From Muscardinus avellanarius (Eukaryota > Chordata > Mammalia > Rodentia > Gliridae), in the NCBI GenBank assembly GCA_963383645.1, contig OY726566.1, positions 97,590,643 through 97,654,642 of the forward strand: a stretch of DNA of 64,000 nt, written 5' to 3'. The position numbers and the translations under genes were made by a program. How positions within the stretch are numbered: position 1 is the stretch's first letter; every line of letters starts with the position of its first letter. The notes below the pieces were generated by a model. It was given only the letters and a program-made list of their open reading frames with translations, was not told the DNA's origin and ran no database searches. Positions 44,748 to 55,581 of this stretch are shown one piece after another.

Positions 44748-44960
44748 TTTTTTTTTTTTTTGGTGGTGGTACTGGGGTTCCTGGAAGCCCTTCTACCTCT
44801 GGGCTACACTCCCAGACATTTATGCTTTTTTTTTTTTTTTTTTTTTTTTTTTGGAAACAGGGTCTCTTAAGCCAGCCCCACTGACTTCAAACCTGCGTGA
44901 TCCTCCTGTCTCCGCCTCCCAAGTGCGGGGATTACAAGCGTGCACCACCATGCCCTGCAC
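44748..44960 (-). mobile_element. B1-dID SINE, short CpG-rich subfamily
   Basis: Reverse copy: GGTGGTACTGGGGTTCCTGG .. CAGGGTCTCTTAAGCCAGC .. GTGCACCACCATGCCCTGC. CAATGGTAAATATT flanks both sides (44731 and 44961). The A-rich linker has grown to a 28-base T run. Confidence 0.96.
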
Positions 44961-44974
44961 AATGGTAAATATTA

Positions 44975-46030
44975 TAAGGTGAAAAGGTAATTGGGCCTCT
45001 AGATGTCCAATCTGAGGACATTAAAGCTAGAACAATACCCATTCCCTGCCACCTGAGAAGAATGAAAATTTCTCTAAAGATTTTACTTTGGATTCTTAAT
45101 TCAAGAACACCAGGTAGGATTGAGAGCTATCTGAATAAGGAGAATAAGTAACTTTTACATTCTACATGCCTTGTGTCTGGCACTACCTCAAAATCTCCTG
45201 CTCTTACTCGTCTTACAGAACAGTAGTAACAAGGAATATGTCCCTGCAGTAGACACAATAATGAGCCCACAAAGATGTCCCTGTACTAAACACAGACCTT
45301 GCTGAATACGTTATATTACATCATAAGAGGATACTAGGGTCAAGAACAAACCCTGGATAACATGCGTAGGTGGAATTTAATCACAACGGTCCTCATAATG
45401 AGATAGGGATAGAGACATATGAGAATCTGAGGATCTAAGTGGTATAGTAAAAGAAAGACCCACCAACCCTTGCTCTCTTTGAATATGGAAGGAGACCACA
45501 GCCAGGAAATAGGAGGCAACCTTAAGAAGCTGAAAAAGGCAAGAAGCAAATTCTTCCCTAGAACTTCCAAAAAGTAGTCCTGTTTGTTTGTTTGTTTGAT
45601 TGTTTGTTTTGTTTATTATATTGGTACTGGGGATTGACCCATGGGCATTCTACCTTTTGTTGACCAAAAATAAACTTTCATATTTCTATACCCTTCTTTA
45701 GTCCTTGGTCTTCATTCTTTAAAATCTAGTAGACAATAATCCAATAAGAAAAAACATTGAGTTTCATTTTGGCATCCAAGATGGGACAATAAGGGCAATA
45801 CAATGCATTTTAAAGATGAGTGTTTGGATATTCTGATTTCTAAGATCTGCAGGGTAGTTCAAACTTTCCTTCTGGAGGTTCAATATTTGAGAATCCTAAC
45901 ATAAAATAGCAATAAGCAGATTAACATGAGAAAAGCATACAGATTAATGTACATATGTGTGAGTCATACACAGAGTGCAGTGAGGACAAGGCCAGATGGT
46001 TGATGTTTTTATAATGTCTTGCATTACACA
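44975..46030. other. Unassigned non-coding DNA
   Basis: No gene recognised. 45578-45616 is GTTT-rich, and 45621-45665 (GGTACTGGGGATTGACCCAT) is a small reverse SINE-end fragment. Confidence 0.5.
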
Positions 46031-46034
46031 AAGC

Positions 46035-46340
46035 AATAGTGAGATCTTGTATCAAAACAAATAGGGCTGGGGTGTAGCTCAGAAGTAGAACACCGTTGAG
46101 TTCAATCCCCAGCTACACACACATACAGGCACCCACACACAGGGACATGCACCCACATACAGGCACACACACACACACACAAACAGACAGACAGACAGAC
46201 ACACACACACACACACAACACACACACCCAGGCTGGTGGCGCAGGCCTGTATTTCTCATACTTTGAAGGCTGAGACAGGAGAATTGCAGATTTAAAGACA
46301 GCCGCAGCAACATATTCAGACAACCTAGGAAAACCCTGCT
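46035..46340 (+). mobile_element. SINE end, CA-rich satellite, and a second SINE head
   Basis: 46035-46114 is the 3' part of a B1-dID (GGGGTGTAGCTCAGAAGTAG, TTCAATCCCCAGC). 46115-46228 is a CA tract with CAGA and CACCCACA variants. 46228-46340 is a B1-like half only (CAGGCTGGTGGCGCAGGCCT .. CCTGCTTCAAAAACAACAAC). Confidence 0.75.
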
Positions 46341-46503
46341 TCAAAAACAACAACAAAACTCCCAGAGGCAAACTGTCTCAGAACTTTCCTAACGATGAAT
46401 GGAAAGGCTGCATATTGGCAGTTACCAGCAAACCCATCCTGATGTCACAGTCGGTGGATGAGTCACACATTCGAGGAGAGAATTTCCTTGGTTTTCCAAT
46501 TTA

Positions 46504-46714
46504 TTTTTTTAATCATTTTTTTTATTGGTGCACTGTATTCATACATGATAGTGGGATACAAAAAAACTTTTGTAGACATACATGCACACATCGCCCAGTC
46601 AGCCCCCACCCGATCCCCACCCCGTTCCCTCCCCATCCCTCCTTCCCATGCTTGGCTTAGTGGTTGACATCTAGTATTATAGCAATTTATCCAAAATTAA
46701 AAATGGTAATCTCA
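46504..46714 (-). mobile_element. HAL1-like 3' end, 5'-truncated copy
   Basis: Reverse complement of the HAL1-like 3' module: TTATTGGTGCACTGTATTCA, CATACATGCACACATCGCCC, CCCCACCCGATCCCCACC, GCTTGGCTTAGTGGTTGACA, up to GGTAATCTCA. A short flank repeat CAATTTA occurs at 46497 and 46715. It shows the 3' module mobilised as expected for a 5'-truncated LINE-type insertion. Confidence 0.85.
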
Positions 46715-46721
46715 CAATTTA

Positions 46722-47365
46722 AATGGGAGCAGACTGTGCAAGGCACTTGTCCTAGCACGAGTGCTTTCTCCTGTCGGTCATGAAGAGAACCCATTGTGTT
46801 ACGATTAGGTCATGCTTGACCCACCTCCGGAATGTTTTCAGAGTGACAGAATATTTATTTCTCGGAGATGTCTCCAGGGTTCAAGAAGGTCGGATCCGCA
46901 TACTTACAAAGACCTTGTGAGCCTAAGGAGGTTTAAGACCATCCTCCCCCTCTCTCCGAGGAGGGCTGTTATTGTTACTCCAGCTGCACTTGAGCGAGGC
47001 CGCCCACCTTCTCAGGCTAAACTTAGAATAAGGGAGTCATTAATAGCGTCTAATCACACCAAAAGAAAACTCGGCTTTCTTAAAAAAATAATAACAGTCT
47101 TGATTCAGAATAGCTTAATTGCCTTTCCCACGTGTTACGAACAAAAACTAACAAAAATCCCAAACTAGAATTTAACCTTTAGACTAGTAATAAAATGCCA
47201 TTGTTTTTCAACCTATCGTAATTACTCAATACACACAGATTTTAACTTTAAAAATTACATCTAAAATTGTCCATGCAAATAGATTGTACTTTCTAATCAA
47301 ATCACTGCAAATAGTGATGAATACCACAAATAGCTTTGTTTTTGTCTCCTTTGTCTCTCATTTTC
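46722..47365. other. Unassigned, relatively GC-balanced sequence
   Basis: 46730-47050 has several CpGs and no repeat I recognise. The 118-codon frame at 46812-47168 has no family features. It could be unique or an unrecognised LTR. Confidence 0.4.
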
Positions 47366-47570
47366 CTTTTTTTTTTTTAATACTGGGGATTAAATCAGGT
47401 TCATTCTACCTCTGAGCTACTCCCAGCCCCATTTTTATTTTTATTTTGAAACAGGGTCCTCCTAGGTTGATGAGTCTCACTACTTGCTGAAGCTGTCCTC
47501 AAACCTGCAATATTTCTGTCTCCTCAGCCTCTCAAATACTGGAATTACAGGCATGTGCACCATGCTGGGC
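47366..47570 (-). mobile_element. B1-dID-type SINE, diverged
   Basis: Reverse copy: AATACTGGGGATTAAATCAG .. TTTTGAAACAGGGTCCTCCT .. GTGCACCATGCTGGGC. Confidence 0.85.
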
Positions 47571-47599
47571 ATTTATTTTATTTTATATTTTATTTTATT

Positions 47600-47701
47600 T
47601 TATTTTGAAAGAGTGTCATGCTGAATTGCTGAGCTGGCCTGGAACCTGCAATCCTCCTGTCTCGCTTTCCAAGTACAAGTGTGCACCCCTGTGCCTGGCC
47701 A
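47600..47701 (-). mobile_element. B1-like half SINE
   Basis: TTTTGAAAGAGTGTCATGCT .. CAATCCTCCTGTCTCGCTTT .. GTGCACCCCTGTGCCTGGCC, preceded by a (TTTTA)n tract. The ID half is missing. Confidence 0.75.
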
Positions 47702-48156
47702 TACCACAGATTTGATGCCAACATTTTCACAGGCTCACCTTCCAAAAACTCAATAAACCTAGACCTTAACAAGGGTGTTGCTATGAATGAAGACTCAGTT
47801 CCCATGCGGTCACAGTATGGGTTTGTAACTAACAACTGACAGCTAATGATTTCCCTTCAGATTCACAGAGTTGAAGGGACCTCACGTAAGAGGCGGTGAG
47901 AGAAAACCACCGAATCACTCCTCGGGGACTGTCAACCGGATAGGTTAATTGGGCATTCTTTCCATTCAAATATCAAGTTACAAAAAGTGAGATCTCTCTG
48001 GAAACAACCAACAAAACTCAACATTGAGGAGACTACAGGTTTAACACTATCGATTCACATTTTAATTGTTAATAAAAATTTGTTTTTTTTAGGCAAGAAA
48101 TGTAATTAAATAACAAGACCTAAAGAGAAAAGGGTGCCCTCCTGTAAAAGGAATCT
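47702..48156. other. Unassigned non-coding DNA
   Basis: No feature recognised. Confidence 0.4.
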
Positions 48157-48232
48157 TGGGCTGGGGGTATTGTTCAGTGGTAGAGCAGTACCTATCAAGT
48201 ATATGGCCCTGGCTTTGGTCCCCAGCACTGTG
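48157..48232 (+). mobile_element. ID element (tRNA-derived monomer)
   Basis: GGGCTGGGGGTATTGTTCAG (A box region), GTGGTAGAGCAGTACCTATC, and GGCTTTGGTCCCCAGCACTG (B box region). A stand-alone ID SINE, not a tRNA gene. Confidence 0.9.
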
Positions 48233-48236
48233 AGAA

Positions 48237-48394
48237 GTTGGAGGGTACATGGGGCCCAGTGGGCTTCACAACCACATCTGCATCATCTTTTCACAAGGCA
48301 GTGTGACCCAGTCTAAGGAGCAGTTACCAAAAACAAGAAAACAGTCACAGGAGGGAACATTCCAACCCTGACCATCAAGGCTAGCCCCCACCAG

Positions 48395-48434
<40 letters not shown>

Positions 48435-48637
48435 CCTGGTCTATGAGCAACCAAGACCGGATGTTCCCAGAACCAGGCACCAGCCCCTCCCTTGCTCTCT
48501 CTGATATAAAAATTTTCTCGCTTCTCCCTAGCACTGCTGCTTTCCTGTGTAAGACAGCCCGGCAGCTAACCTCACCTGCAATAAACTTTCCCTAATTGGA
48601 CCGGCCTCTGGGGTCTCTTGTCTCTTAGGTTGCATGG
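48237..48637 (+). mobile_element. LTR, class I-like layout
   Basis: GATATAAAAA (TATA) at 48503, AATAAA at 48580, then CTCTGGGGTCTCTTGTCTCTTAGGTTGCA in two blocks ending at CA near 48635. The 5' boundary is unclear. A CA microsatellite (48395-48433) sits within U3. Confidence 0.6.
48395..48433. repeat. (CA)n microsatellite
   Basis: About 19 CA units. Confidence 0.97.
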
Positions 48638-48651
48638 ATCACCTTATAAAA

Positions 48652-48701
48652 AGAAGAGGAGGAGAAGAGAGGAGAGGAGAAGAGAGGAGAGGAGACAGCC
48701 A
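48652..48701. repeat. GGAGA/GAAGAGA purine repeat
   Basis: Imperfect AGGAGAGGAGAAGAG units. Confidence 0.9.
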
Positions 48702-49560
48702 TGAAAGAAATCCCTCCTTCCTGCTCTACATATAGCAGTAATGGATCAAAACAAAGTAGTGACATTAACCCTGATTTTACAATAATCAATGAAAAATATT
48801 GACACCAAATGATCAAGTTTTATAAGATTGCCATTGGCATTATTTTGTTAAAGAGGTTGAAAGTGAAGCAAGATACCATGAATGGAAAAGGCAGGGAAAG
48901 GGTGCTTGCTTTTCACCCCCTCCTACACACCTACATATCCATTTGACCAAAGCACACCATTGGGCTTTGGTGGAAGAGAAATGAGGAGCGGGGACGAGGC
49001 AGCGTGCCTGCTTACCTATACCAGTTTCTTGAGCTTTACTGAACAAACAAGGAGCAGGCTGACCAAGGATTAGAGAAGACCAGTATGGAGGAATGCAAAA
49101 ATATTGTGGGGGGAGGAATTTATCTACGCACGCGTTGTCCCAGGCAGAAGCTCTGAAGTACAGTGGGGACTTGGTGGAAGGCACCTCCTGCCTGCTGCAG
49201 AGGCACACGGTCTCTCCATCTGCATTGATGGCCCCTGTCCACTCACTGCATAGACAGACTGTGTCACTCCCGAGATGTTAGCTGGCTCACGGCCTCTGGA
49301 TCTTCCACTGCACCATGGAACTGCCAAGTCCTGCTGCCTTCAAGCTGGCGCGGCCTCTGCTCTGTGCCCTGGGCTCTTCCTGGGCCGTGGAGAGTGCCAG
49401 TCTTCACAAAGGGCCCCTCCACAAAGGGACCAAGTACACAGCCAAAGAGCACACAAGCCACTTCTACCCCAAATATTTTATATTCTAACAAAAAAAAAAA
49501 AAGGAAAAGAAAGAAATTGTTACAATACTTTTAGAATAGGTTGAAAAAAATTAAAAATTG
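48702..49560. other. Unassigned non-coding DNA
   Basis: Moderate GC. Overlapping short frames on both strands at 48840-49540 lack family motifs, so I do not call a gene. Confidence 0.45.
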
Positions 49561-49564
49561 TGAC

Positions 49565-49730
49565 TATTGCAGAGAGCAATGGCACACACCTGTATTCTCA
49601 ACTACTAGGGAGGCCGAGGTAGATAGGAAGTTTGAGGCCAGCCTGGGCAACTTATTGAGACCCTGTCACAAAATTAAAAATAAAAAGGATGTGGCTCATT
49701 ACAACATCCCCAGGGCCAATCTCCAGTATA
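49565..49730 (+). mobile_element. Old B1/ID dimeric SINE
   Basis: GGCACACACCTGTATTCTCA .. GAGGCCAGCCTGGGCAACTT .. ATCCCCAGGGCCAATCTCCA. The B1 half is close to the 7SL ancestral form. Confidence 0.72.
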
Positions 49731-49828
49731 GGGAGGAAGAGAGGAAGAGAGGAAGAGAGGGAGGGAGGGAGGGAAGGAAGGAAGGAAGGAAGGAAGGAAG
49801 GAAGGAAGGAAGGAAGGAAGGAAGGAAG
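49731..49828. repeat. (GGAA)n with GAGA lead-in
   Basis: AGGAAGAG units, then about 16 GGAA units at the SINE tail. Confidence 0.96.
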
Positions 49829-50184
49829 GGCATTCTGTGTTATCTTACTATCAATCCTAGGGTGTTTAAGCTGAAAAACAATTTAGAGATAACAGCTTCA
49901 CTCTGGGCATTATAGCATATCACATGCTTATAATCCCAGTACCTTGGGAGCCGTGTACACGTGCAAGTCCCCGTGAGCTGGCGGTGGGACTGCATGTAGT
50001 CCACTTCCCGCTATAGTAGAAGAACCAGACCTTAGTCCTGTGGGTCTGAAATATAAAAACTTGGAGCCACTGAAATATGCATGGATAAGTGATGCTCAAT
50101 AAGGCTTCCCTGGGCCCAACACGGGGATCAGACACAGACTGGTGTGCTGTGAACAAGCACGTGTGCAGTGCAGTGGATGAGCAT

Positions 50185-50332
50185 CATCCCGCGCTCGGGA
50201 GGCGGAGACAGGAGGATCGCGCTTAGGAGACCCTGTTTCCAAATAAAAATGTAAAACTAGGTCTGGGAGTGGAGCCCGGAGGTAGAAGGGCTTCCAGGAA
50301 CCCCAGTACCATAAAAAAAAAAAAAAAAACAA
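50185..50332 (+). mobile_element. B1-dID SINE, internally deleted copy
   Basis: CCCGCGCTCGGGAGGCGGAG .. GATCGCGCTTAGGAGACCCT .. GTGGAGCCCGGAGGTAGAAG. The B1 head and a central piece are missing, and it still ends in A17. Confidence 0.9.
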
Positions 50333-50435
50333 GCAAAAAATTCAACTACTGTGTAGGAAGACGTGCATAAATTGGTGAAATGTTAAAGAGCAAGTGACCA
50401 AAAGTAACTAAGCAACATTTATAAAAGGCAAAAGA

Positions 50436-50660
50436 GCCGGGCGTGGCGGCACACGCTTGTGATCCCAGTACTTGGGAGGCACGCTTGTGATCCCAGTACT
50501 TGGGAGGCACGCTTGTGATCCCAGTGCTTGGGAGGCTGAGGCGGGAGGATCGCAGGTTTGTGGTCAGCCTCAGCGACTTAGTGAGGCCCTCCACAACTTA
50601 GTGAGTCCTTGTTTCAAAATGAAGAATAAAAAATAGGCCTGGAGGTAAAATGCCCCTGAA
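50436..50660 (+). mobile_element. B1-dID-type SINE with triplicated 28-bp segment
   Basis: GCCGGGCGTGGCGGCACACG leads into three tandem 28-bp copies beginning ACGCTTGTGATCCCAGTACT (50453, 50481, 50509). The normal B1 half and a shortened ID half follow. Confidence 0.93.
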
Positions 50661-50977
50661 GAACTAATATTAATAAGATTTATTTACCTTCACCCAAAGT
50701 AAGAAGAAAAGCCAGCTTTGGGAATCTGAGATGATCCCAGCTGCTCCCCCAAGTCTTTAACACCAGCCATTCCAGAATGTCTTGTAGATAAGGGTGGACT
50801 GTGTTCCTTTCTGGACAAACACTTTCCACACGGCTGATAAAGGCTGGGATTTGGTACTGAAGAACACAAGCAATGACAAGAATATGTGCTTGAACATCCT
50901 CTTGCCTCAGGCAAATTGTTACCTTTTGATGACTTGGCTTACAGAGTAAAGAAAATAAGAAAAAGAAGAAACACAAG
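50661..50977. other. Unassigned non-coding DNA
   Basis: The overlapping 98- and 74-codon minus frames have no recognisable domain. Confidence 0.4.
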
Positions 50978-51055
50978 GTCTGGGGTATAGGTCAGTGGTA
51001 TAGTGCTCTCCCAGGATGTGTAAGGCCTGGTGCTCAATCACTGGCATCACACAAG
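50978..51055 (+). mobile_element. ID element
   Basis: GGTCTGGGGTATAGGTCAGT, GGTATAGTGCTCTCCCAGGA, GGCCTGGTGCTCAATCACTG. The tail is a GAGACA repeat to 51077. Confidence 0.85.
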
Positions 51056-51229
51056 AGAGAGACAGAGACAGAGACAGGAGGTAAAGAGGAGGAGGAGGAA
51101 AGGAAGGGACCCCAGAATATCTAGGCCACAGATTTCATATTGAAATCTTGACACTGGCAGACAGCAGAAAGGGGAGTGAGATGTTTTTTGTAAAGAGAGT
51201 AGGAAAGGGGGAAAGAGAGAGCTCACCCT

Positions 51230-51870
51230 TGTGGGTGGTCAGGACCCTGGTTTCTGGCAGTTGCTTTCTGGACACTACTTGAGAGTAGCCCAAGCCATGT
51301 ACCATCAATTATAAATGCTTTCTTCCAAAATCAATGTGATATACTGAAAGAGAGGTGCAGGCCACCCCAGGGGCCTGGTTGTCCAGCAGAGGCCTTTAGG
51401 TCACGACCTAAGTGTAGCCTGGGCACCTTGTATTCTCTCAAAGCCAACACGACCTGCGAGAGAGAGGAAAGCTCCCAAAGGGATGGGTTCCCAGAGTGGG
51501 TGACCATTCCCAGGGGCTGGTCTGGGAGTTTACATACATCTCTTTCAGGTGGGGTCTCAGAGGCAGGACTTGGGATTTGCACAGAGTATTTGTATAATGT
51601 CCTCTGAGTCTCCTCTCCATTGGGGTTCCAGATGCTGTTTCCTGGACTCTCTGGGATATTTCCTGGGATTGTTGATCGGAGGGACAGTGGGAGTCTTGTG
51701 AAGCTCTGGTCACTCTGTGGAAGCTCTACTCTCGTCATCACTTGACATTTGGGAGGTCTGGTTTCTTCAGTTTTGGAAGTTACTTAGCATTTGTTGCCTC
51801 TCAGAAAATGAAGTTTTCCTCCCAAGGCCCGAGGCCCTATCTGCCTACGCCTTTTGTACCTCCTTAATAT
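51230..51870 (-). mobile_element. LTR, family 2, copy 2
   Basis: Aligns with 14187-14987: GTCCAGCAGAGGCCTTTAGG, CTAAGTGTAGCCTGGGC, CTCTCAAAGCCAACACGACC, GGTTCCCAGAGTGGGTGACC, CTATCTGCCTACGCC, ACCTCCTTAATATGG. The 139-bp internal duplication of copy 1 is not clearly present here. Confidence 0.65.
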
Positions 51871-51892
51871 GGCTTGTCTTCCCGGGAAGACT

Positions 51893-51948
51893 TTTCTTTT
51901 CTTTTCTTTTCTTTTTCTTTTCTTTTTCTTTTCTTTTCTTTTCTTTTT
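51893..51948. repeat. (CTTTT)n microsatellite
   Basis: About eleven CTTTT/CTTTTT units at the tail of the next SINE. Confidence 0.95.
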
Positions 51949-51949
51949 C

Positions 51950-52151
51950 TGGGTCTGGGGATGATGGAATCCAGGGGCATTTGACCTCCAAGCTACATCC
52001 CCTGCCCTACTTTTTATTCTTTATTTTGAAACAGGGTCTCACTAAGTTGCAGAGAGCCTCACTAAGTAGCTGAGGCTGTCCACAAACTGCGGTCCTCCAG
52101 TCTCAGCCTCCCGAATGCTGAGATTACAAACGTGCGCCACCACGCCCAGCT
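51950..52151 (-). mobile_element. B1-dID-type SINE, long form
   Basis: Reverse copy: GGGGATGATGGAATCCAGGG .. TTTTGAAACAGGGTCTCACT .. GCGCCACCACGCCCAGCTTG. Confidence 0.92.
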
Positions 52152-52597
52152 TGACTATTCTTTTCCATTGCTTAGAACTCCATAAACAGCTGTTCGGGTT
52201 GAGACCCACAGGAGGGCTTCAGATTTGAAAAAATGCCATTCTTGTCCCAGACATCATTGTAATTTTCTATTTTTGTGCATGTTTTTGTTTATAATTTTAT
52301 TGACCTCAAAGATGGATATTATGGCAGTTTTTTGGCAGATGGCCATAAAACGCCTTATGCTAAGAAAACCAGTATGTTATAATGTTCTAGAAAATGAAAG
52401 TAAATGGTCCTCATCTAACCAGTGTAATATGTGTCAGTCGGCTTCAGTCTAAACAGAAGGACTAAGTACAGTAATAAAATCTCAGTGATCTAAAAACAGC
52501 ATGATAACTTGGCCTCCTACCCAAGAAGATGCTTTGCCAACAAATGCACTGATTCAGGAGTATCATAAAATCTAAAACAAAATCCTCCATTGGTTAT
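52152..52597. other. Unassigned non-coding DNA
   Basis: AT-rich, no feature recognised. Confidence 0.45.
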
Positions 52598-52778
52598 AGG
52601 GCACTGGCTATTTCCAAGCTATATTCCCAGCCTTATTTTTTATTCTTTATTTTTAAATAGGATCTCACTAAGTTGCCAATGACCTCACTACGTAGCTAAG
52701 GGGGACCTCGAACCACTAATCCTCCTATCTCAGCCTTCCAAGTATTAGGGTTACAATCATGTGCCACCATGCCAGGCT
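52598..52778 (-). mobile_element. B1-dID-type SINE, diverged
   Basis: Reverse copy: AAGCTATATTCCCAGCCTTA .. TTTAAATAGGATCTCACTAA .. GTGCCACCATGCCAGGCTTC. Confidence 0.85.
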
Positions 52779-52884
52779 TCAAACTTATTTTTCAATGCTT
52801 TAGATTCTAGCATAAAATAGTAAGCTATTATATAAGTTCTTCTTAATGTCTGAGGAAATTTATTTGTATATTTATTTATTTGTT

Positions 52885-53072
52885 TTTGCCTTGGGGTTAA
52901 ACCCAGGAGAATTCTACCTCTGAACTTCATCCCCAGGCCTTTTTATTTTTTGTTTTAAAACAGGGCCACGCTAGACTGCTGAGAGTCTTTGCAAATCACT
53001 GAGGCTAGTCTCAAACCTGTGAACCTCCTATCTCAGCCTCAGAAGTACAGGTACATGCCACCACAGCTGGCT
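52885..53072 (-). mobile_element. B1-dID-type SINE, diverged
   Basis: Reverse copy: CTTGGGGTTAAACCCAGGAG .. TTTTAAAACAGGGCCACGCT .. ATGCCACCACAGCTGGCTTC. Confidence 0.83.
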
Positions 53073-54114
53073 TCAAAAGTAATTTTTAATTACTATTATA
53101 ATAAGACAGAAAATAAAAAATATATTTGGCTTATTGGATAAATATTTGAAAAACTAGGCCAAAAACAAAGAAAGAAAAAAAAAAAGTCCTCAGAGTAACT
53201 GGTTTCAGTAATTGGACAAAATGTGAATTTACCTTTCATCTCCCTGTCAACCAACTGATAAATTTCTAAAACACTTGAAACTAACAAAGAGCCCACATTC
53301 CATTAAACCCAACATATGTTCTGTGGATTTGAGTATACATTCATATAGTTAGAAGAAAACTCTAGTTGATAATTAACCAACATCAAATTTTGGAAACATT
53401 GCACACAAATTCTTCCAAATGACAAAAAAAAATTACTAGTCTTTTTTTATGTAAAAACAATTATTTGTACTTTGTATCTATGTCAAATTCTTTGTGAATT
53501 AAAAAAAAAATCTGTCCAAAAATTGAAAATTGTACAGATTGGCAGCATTCGTCACAGGGTCTTAATAAACATGAAGAAAATTAAATACATTTCAATAATA
53601 GTGTTAGGAATTCAAAAATGAAATGTGATTTTTAAATATAGCTACAATTATTAATGCTTCAAACAGATACATGTGAAAATAACATGAAAATGTGTTGTTG
53701 TTGAGTACATAGTATGAATGGTTGATTTGGGGGAGAATAATACTAGCACTCAAAAGACCAACCAAAAACTTTATGAGCAAAATAATAGAAATTTTACTTA
53801 TCTGCAAAAACTGCAAAAAATGTTAGTATTATATGGGAAACATTTTCCTAAAGTACAAACATCAACATCCAACCATATATTACTTGAATAAGGAAGACAT
53901 GTTAAATACCATGTAGTCATTTTAGATACAATCTCTCATGCCAACTAGGTGGAACCGGTAATAATTATTACTAGAGTTTTGGATTTCAAAAAGGCATATA
54001 TGTCCATATTTTGTGAGGAATTTATTTCTATGTGTCAAAAAAAGACTATAGGTTGTTGTTTGTTTATTTGGTACTGGGAAATAATCCCAGATATTTTTTT
54101 TTCTTTTTTGTTTT
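53073..54114. other. Unassigned AT-rich sequence
   Basis: About 1 kb with no repeat or coding signal recognised. Confidence 0.5.
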
Positions 54115-54303
54115 TTTGGTGGTACTGGGGTTCCTGGAAGCCCTTCTACCTCCGGGCTACACTCCCAGACCTATTTTTACATTTTTATTTGTTGAAACAG
54201 GGTCTCCCATGCCAGCACGCGCGGCTGGTTTCGAACCTGAGCGATCCTCCTGTCTCTGCCTCCCAAGCGCGGGGATTACAAGCGTGCGCCACCACGCCCG
54301 GCA
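54115..54303 (-). mobile_element. B1-dID SINE, short CpG-rich subfamily
   Basis: Reverse copy: GGTGGTACTGGGGTTCCTGG .. GCCAGCACGCGCGGCTGG .. GCGCCACCACGCCCGGC. CCCAGATATTTTT flanks both sides (54086 and 54307), a target duplication. Unmutated CpGs suggest a young copy. Confidence 0.97.
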
Positions 54304-54555
54304 AAACCCAGATATTTTTAATAATGTTGACTGTTAAGTCCTCTACAAAATCAATCATACTGACTTGTTAGGCAAACAAGGATGAAGATATTAAACTGTT
54401 TTGGCAAAGAACAGCACCATCTTAATGTCTCAGCCAGGGCAATTCCTGGAGCCTGGTAATTCAAGGCAAGGATCTGGTTGGGATTAGTCAAGTTTTGTGA
54501 CATAATGGTTTAGGACTGGTGGACATAGTGAATCTTTAAATATTAAAGTGTGGAA
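54304..54555. other. Unassigned spacer
   Basis: No feature recognised. Confidence 0.4.
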
Positions 54556-54763
54556 AGCCAGGTATCATGATGCCCACACCGCTAATCCAAATGCTTGGGA
54601 GGCTGAGACAGGAGAATGTTGGGTCTAAGACCAGCCTCAGTAATTTAGGGAGACGCTCAGTAACCCAGCCGGATCCTATTACAAAACAAAAAAATTTAAA
54701 AGGTCTGGAAGGTGTAGCTTGGAGGTAGAATGCCTCTGGGTTCCATCCCCAGTACCACAAAAG
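54556..54763 (+). mobile_element. B1-dID-type SINE, diverged
   Basis: CCAAATGCTTGGGAGGCTGA .. CTCAGTAACCCAGCCGGATC .. GGTGTAGCTTGGAGGTAGAA, ending CCCCAGTACCAC. Confidence 0.88.
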
Positions 54764-55133
54764 AGAATAATAGGTGTGGAGAAAACAATGTCCTAATAGA
54801 CTCACTGTTTATCCAGGTGGGTATAAAGTTTTTCTGATAAAAATGGAGGAAAATATTTGCTGATAAACCGGTTTGTAGGAATTCTCTGAAGCAAACAATG
54901 AAAATGGTTATTTATTGGTTCCCAGTCTTATCTTCTGGGCTAGAATTTCCTGGGGTGGAGATGGGGGCATTAAGCTATATTGACACAGATACTATCAATT
55001 CTCAGAAGAATGCCTATAAAAACTGTATCTAGAAAAAAATGATTGGAATGGCCAGGGACATGATAATGTCACAAATACACACGGAAAACAGAAGGGATCA
55101 AAGGAGAAAGACTCAAAATATGCTGGTTTTTGA
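54764..55133. other. Unassigned non-coding DNA
   Basis: No feature recognised. Confidence 0.4.
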
Positions 55134-55340
55134 ACCGAGTGTAGTGGCGCACGCTTGTAATCCCAGCATTCAGGAGGCTGAGACTGGAGGATCGCGGTTC
55201 ACAGACAGCCTCAGCTACTTAGTGAGGCCCTCTGCAACTTTGTGAAACCCCGTTTCAAAATAAAGAATAAAAAATAGGGCAGGGGTTGTATCTCGGAGAT
55301 TGAATGCCCCTGGGTTCCATCCCCAAACCCGAAAAAAAAA
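55134..55340 (+). mobile_element. B1-dID-type SINE, long form
   Basis: GTGGCGCACGCTTGTAATCC .. TTTCAAAATAAAGAATAAAA .. GTATCTCGGAGATTGAATGC, poly-A tail. Confidence 0.92.
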
Positions 55341-55581
55341 AAAAAATACTGCTTTTTGGATTGCAAGTTTTTTTTACCTTTGCAGAAAACTTGCTACAAC
55401 TTTTTTGACATCATGAGTGGGGATTATTGAAAATAACCTTAGGGCCAGGCATGGTGGCACACCCTTGTAACTTTAGTACTTGGGAGGCTGGGACAAGAGG
55501 ATTGCAGGTACAAGGCCAGCTTCAGTTACTTACTGAGGCCATCTGCAATTTAACAAGACCCTGTTTCAAAATAAAAAAATG

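Noticed and set aside
46812..47168. Possible 118-aa gene in GC-balanced DNA
   Set aside because: No recognisable motif. An unrecognised LTR or unique sequence is as likely.
50453..50536. CRISPR-like repeat
   Set aside because: Units are directly adjacent without spacers, within a SINE, in a mammalian genome.
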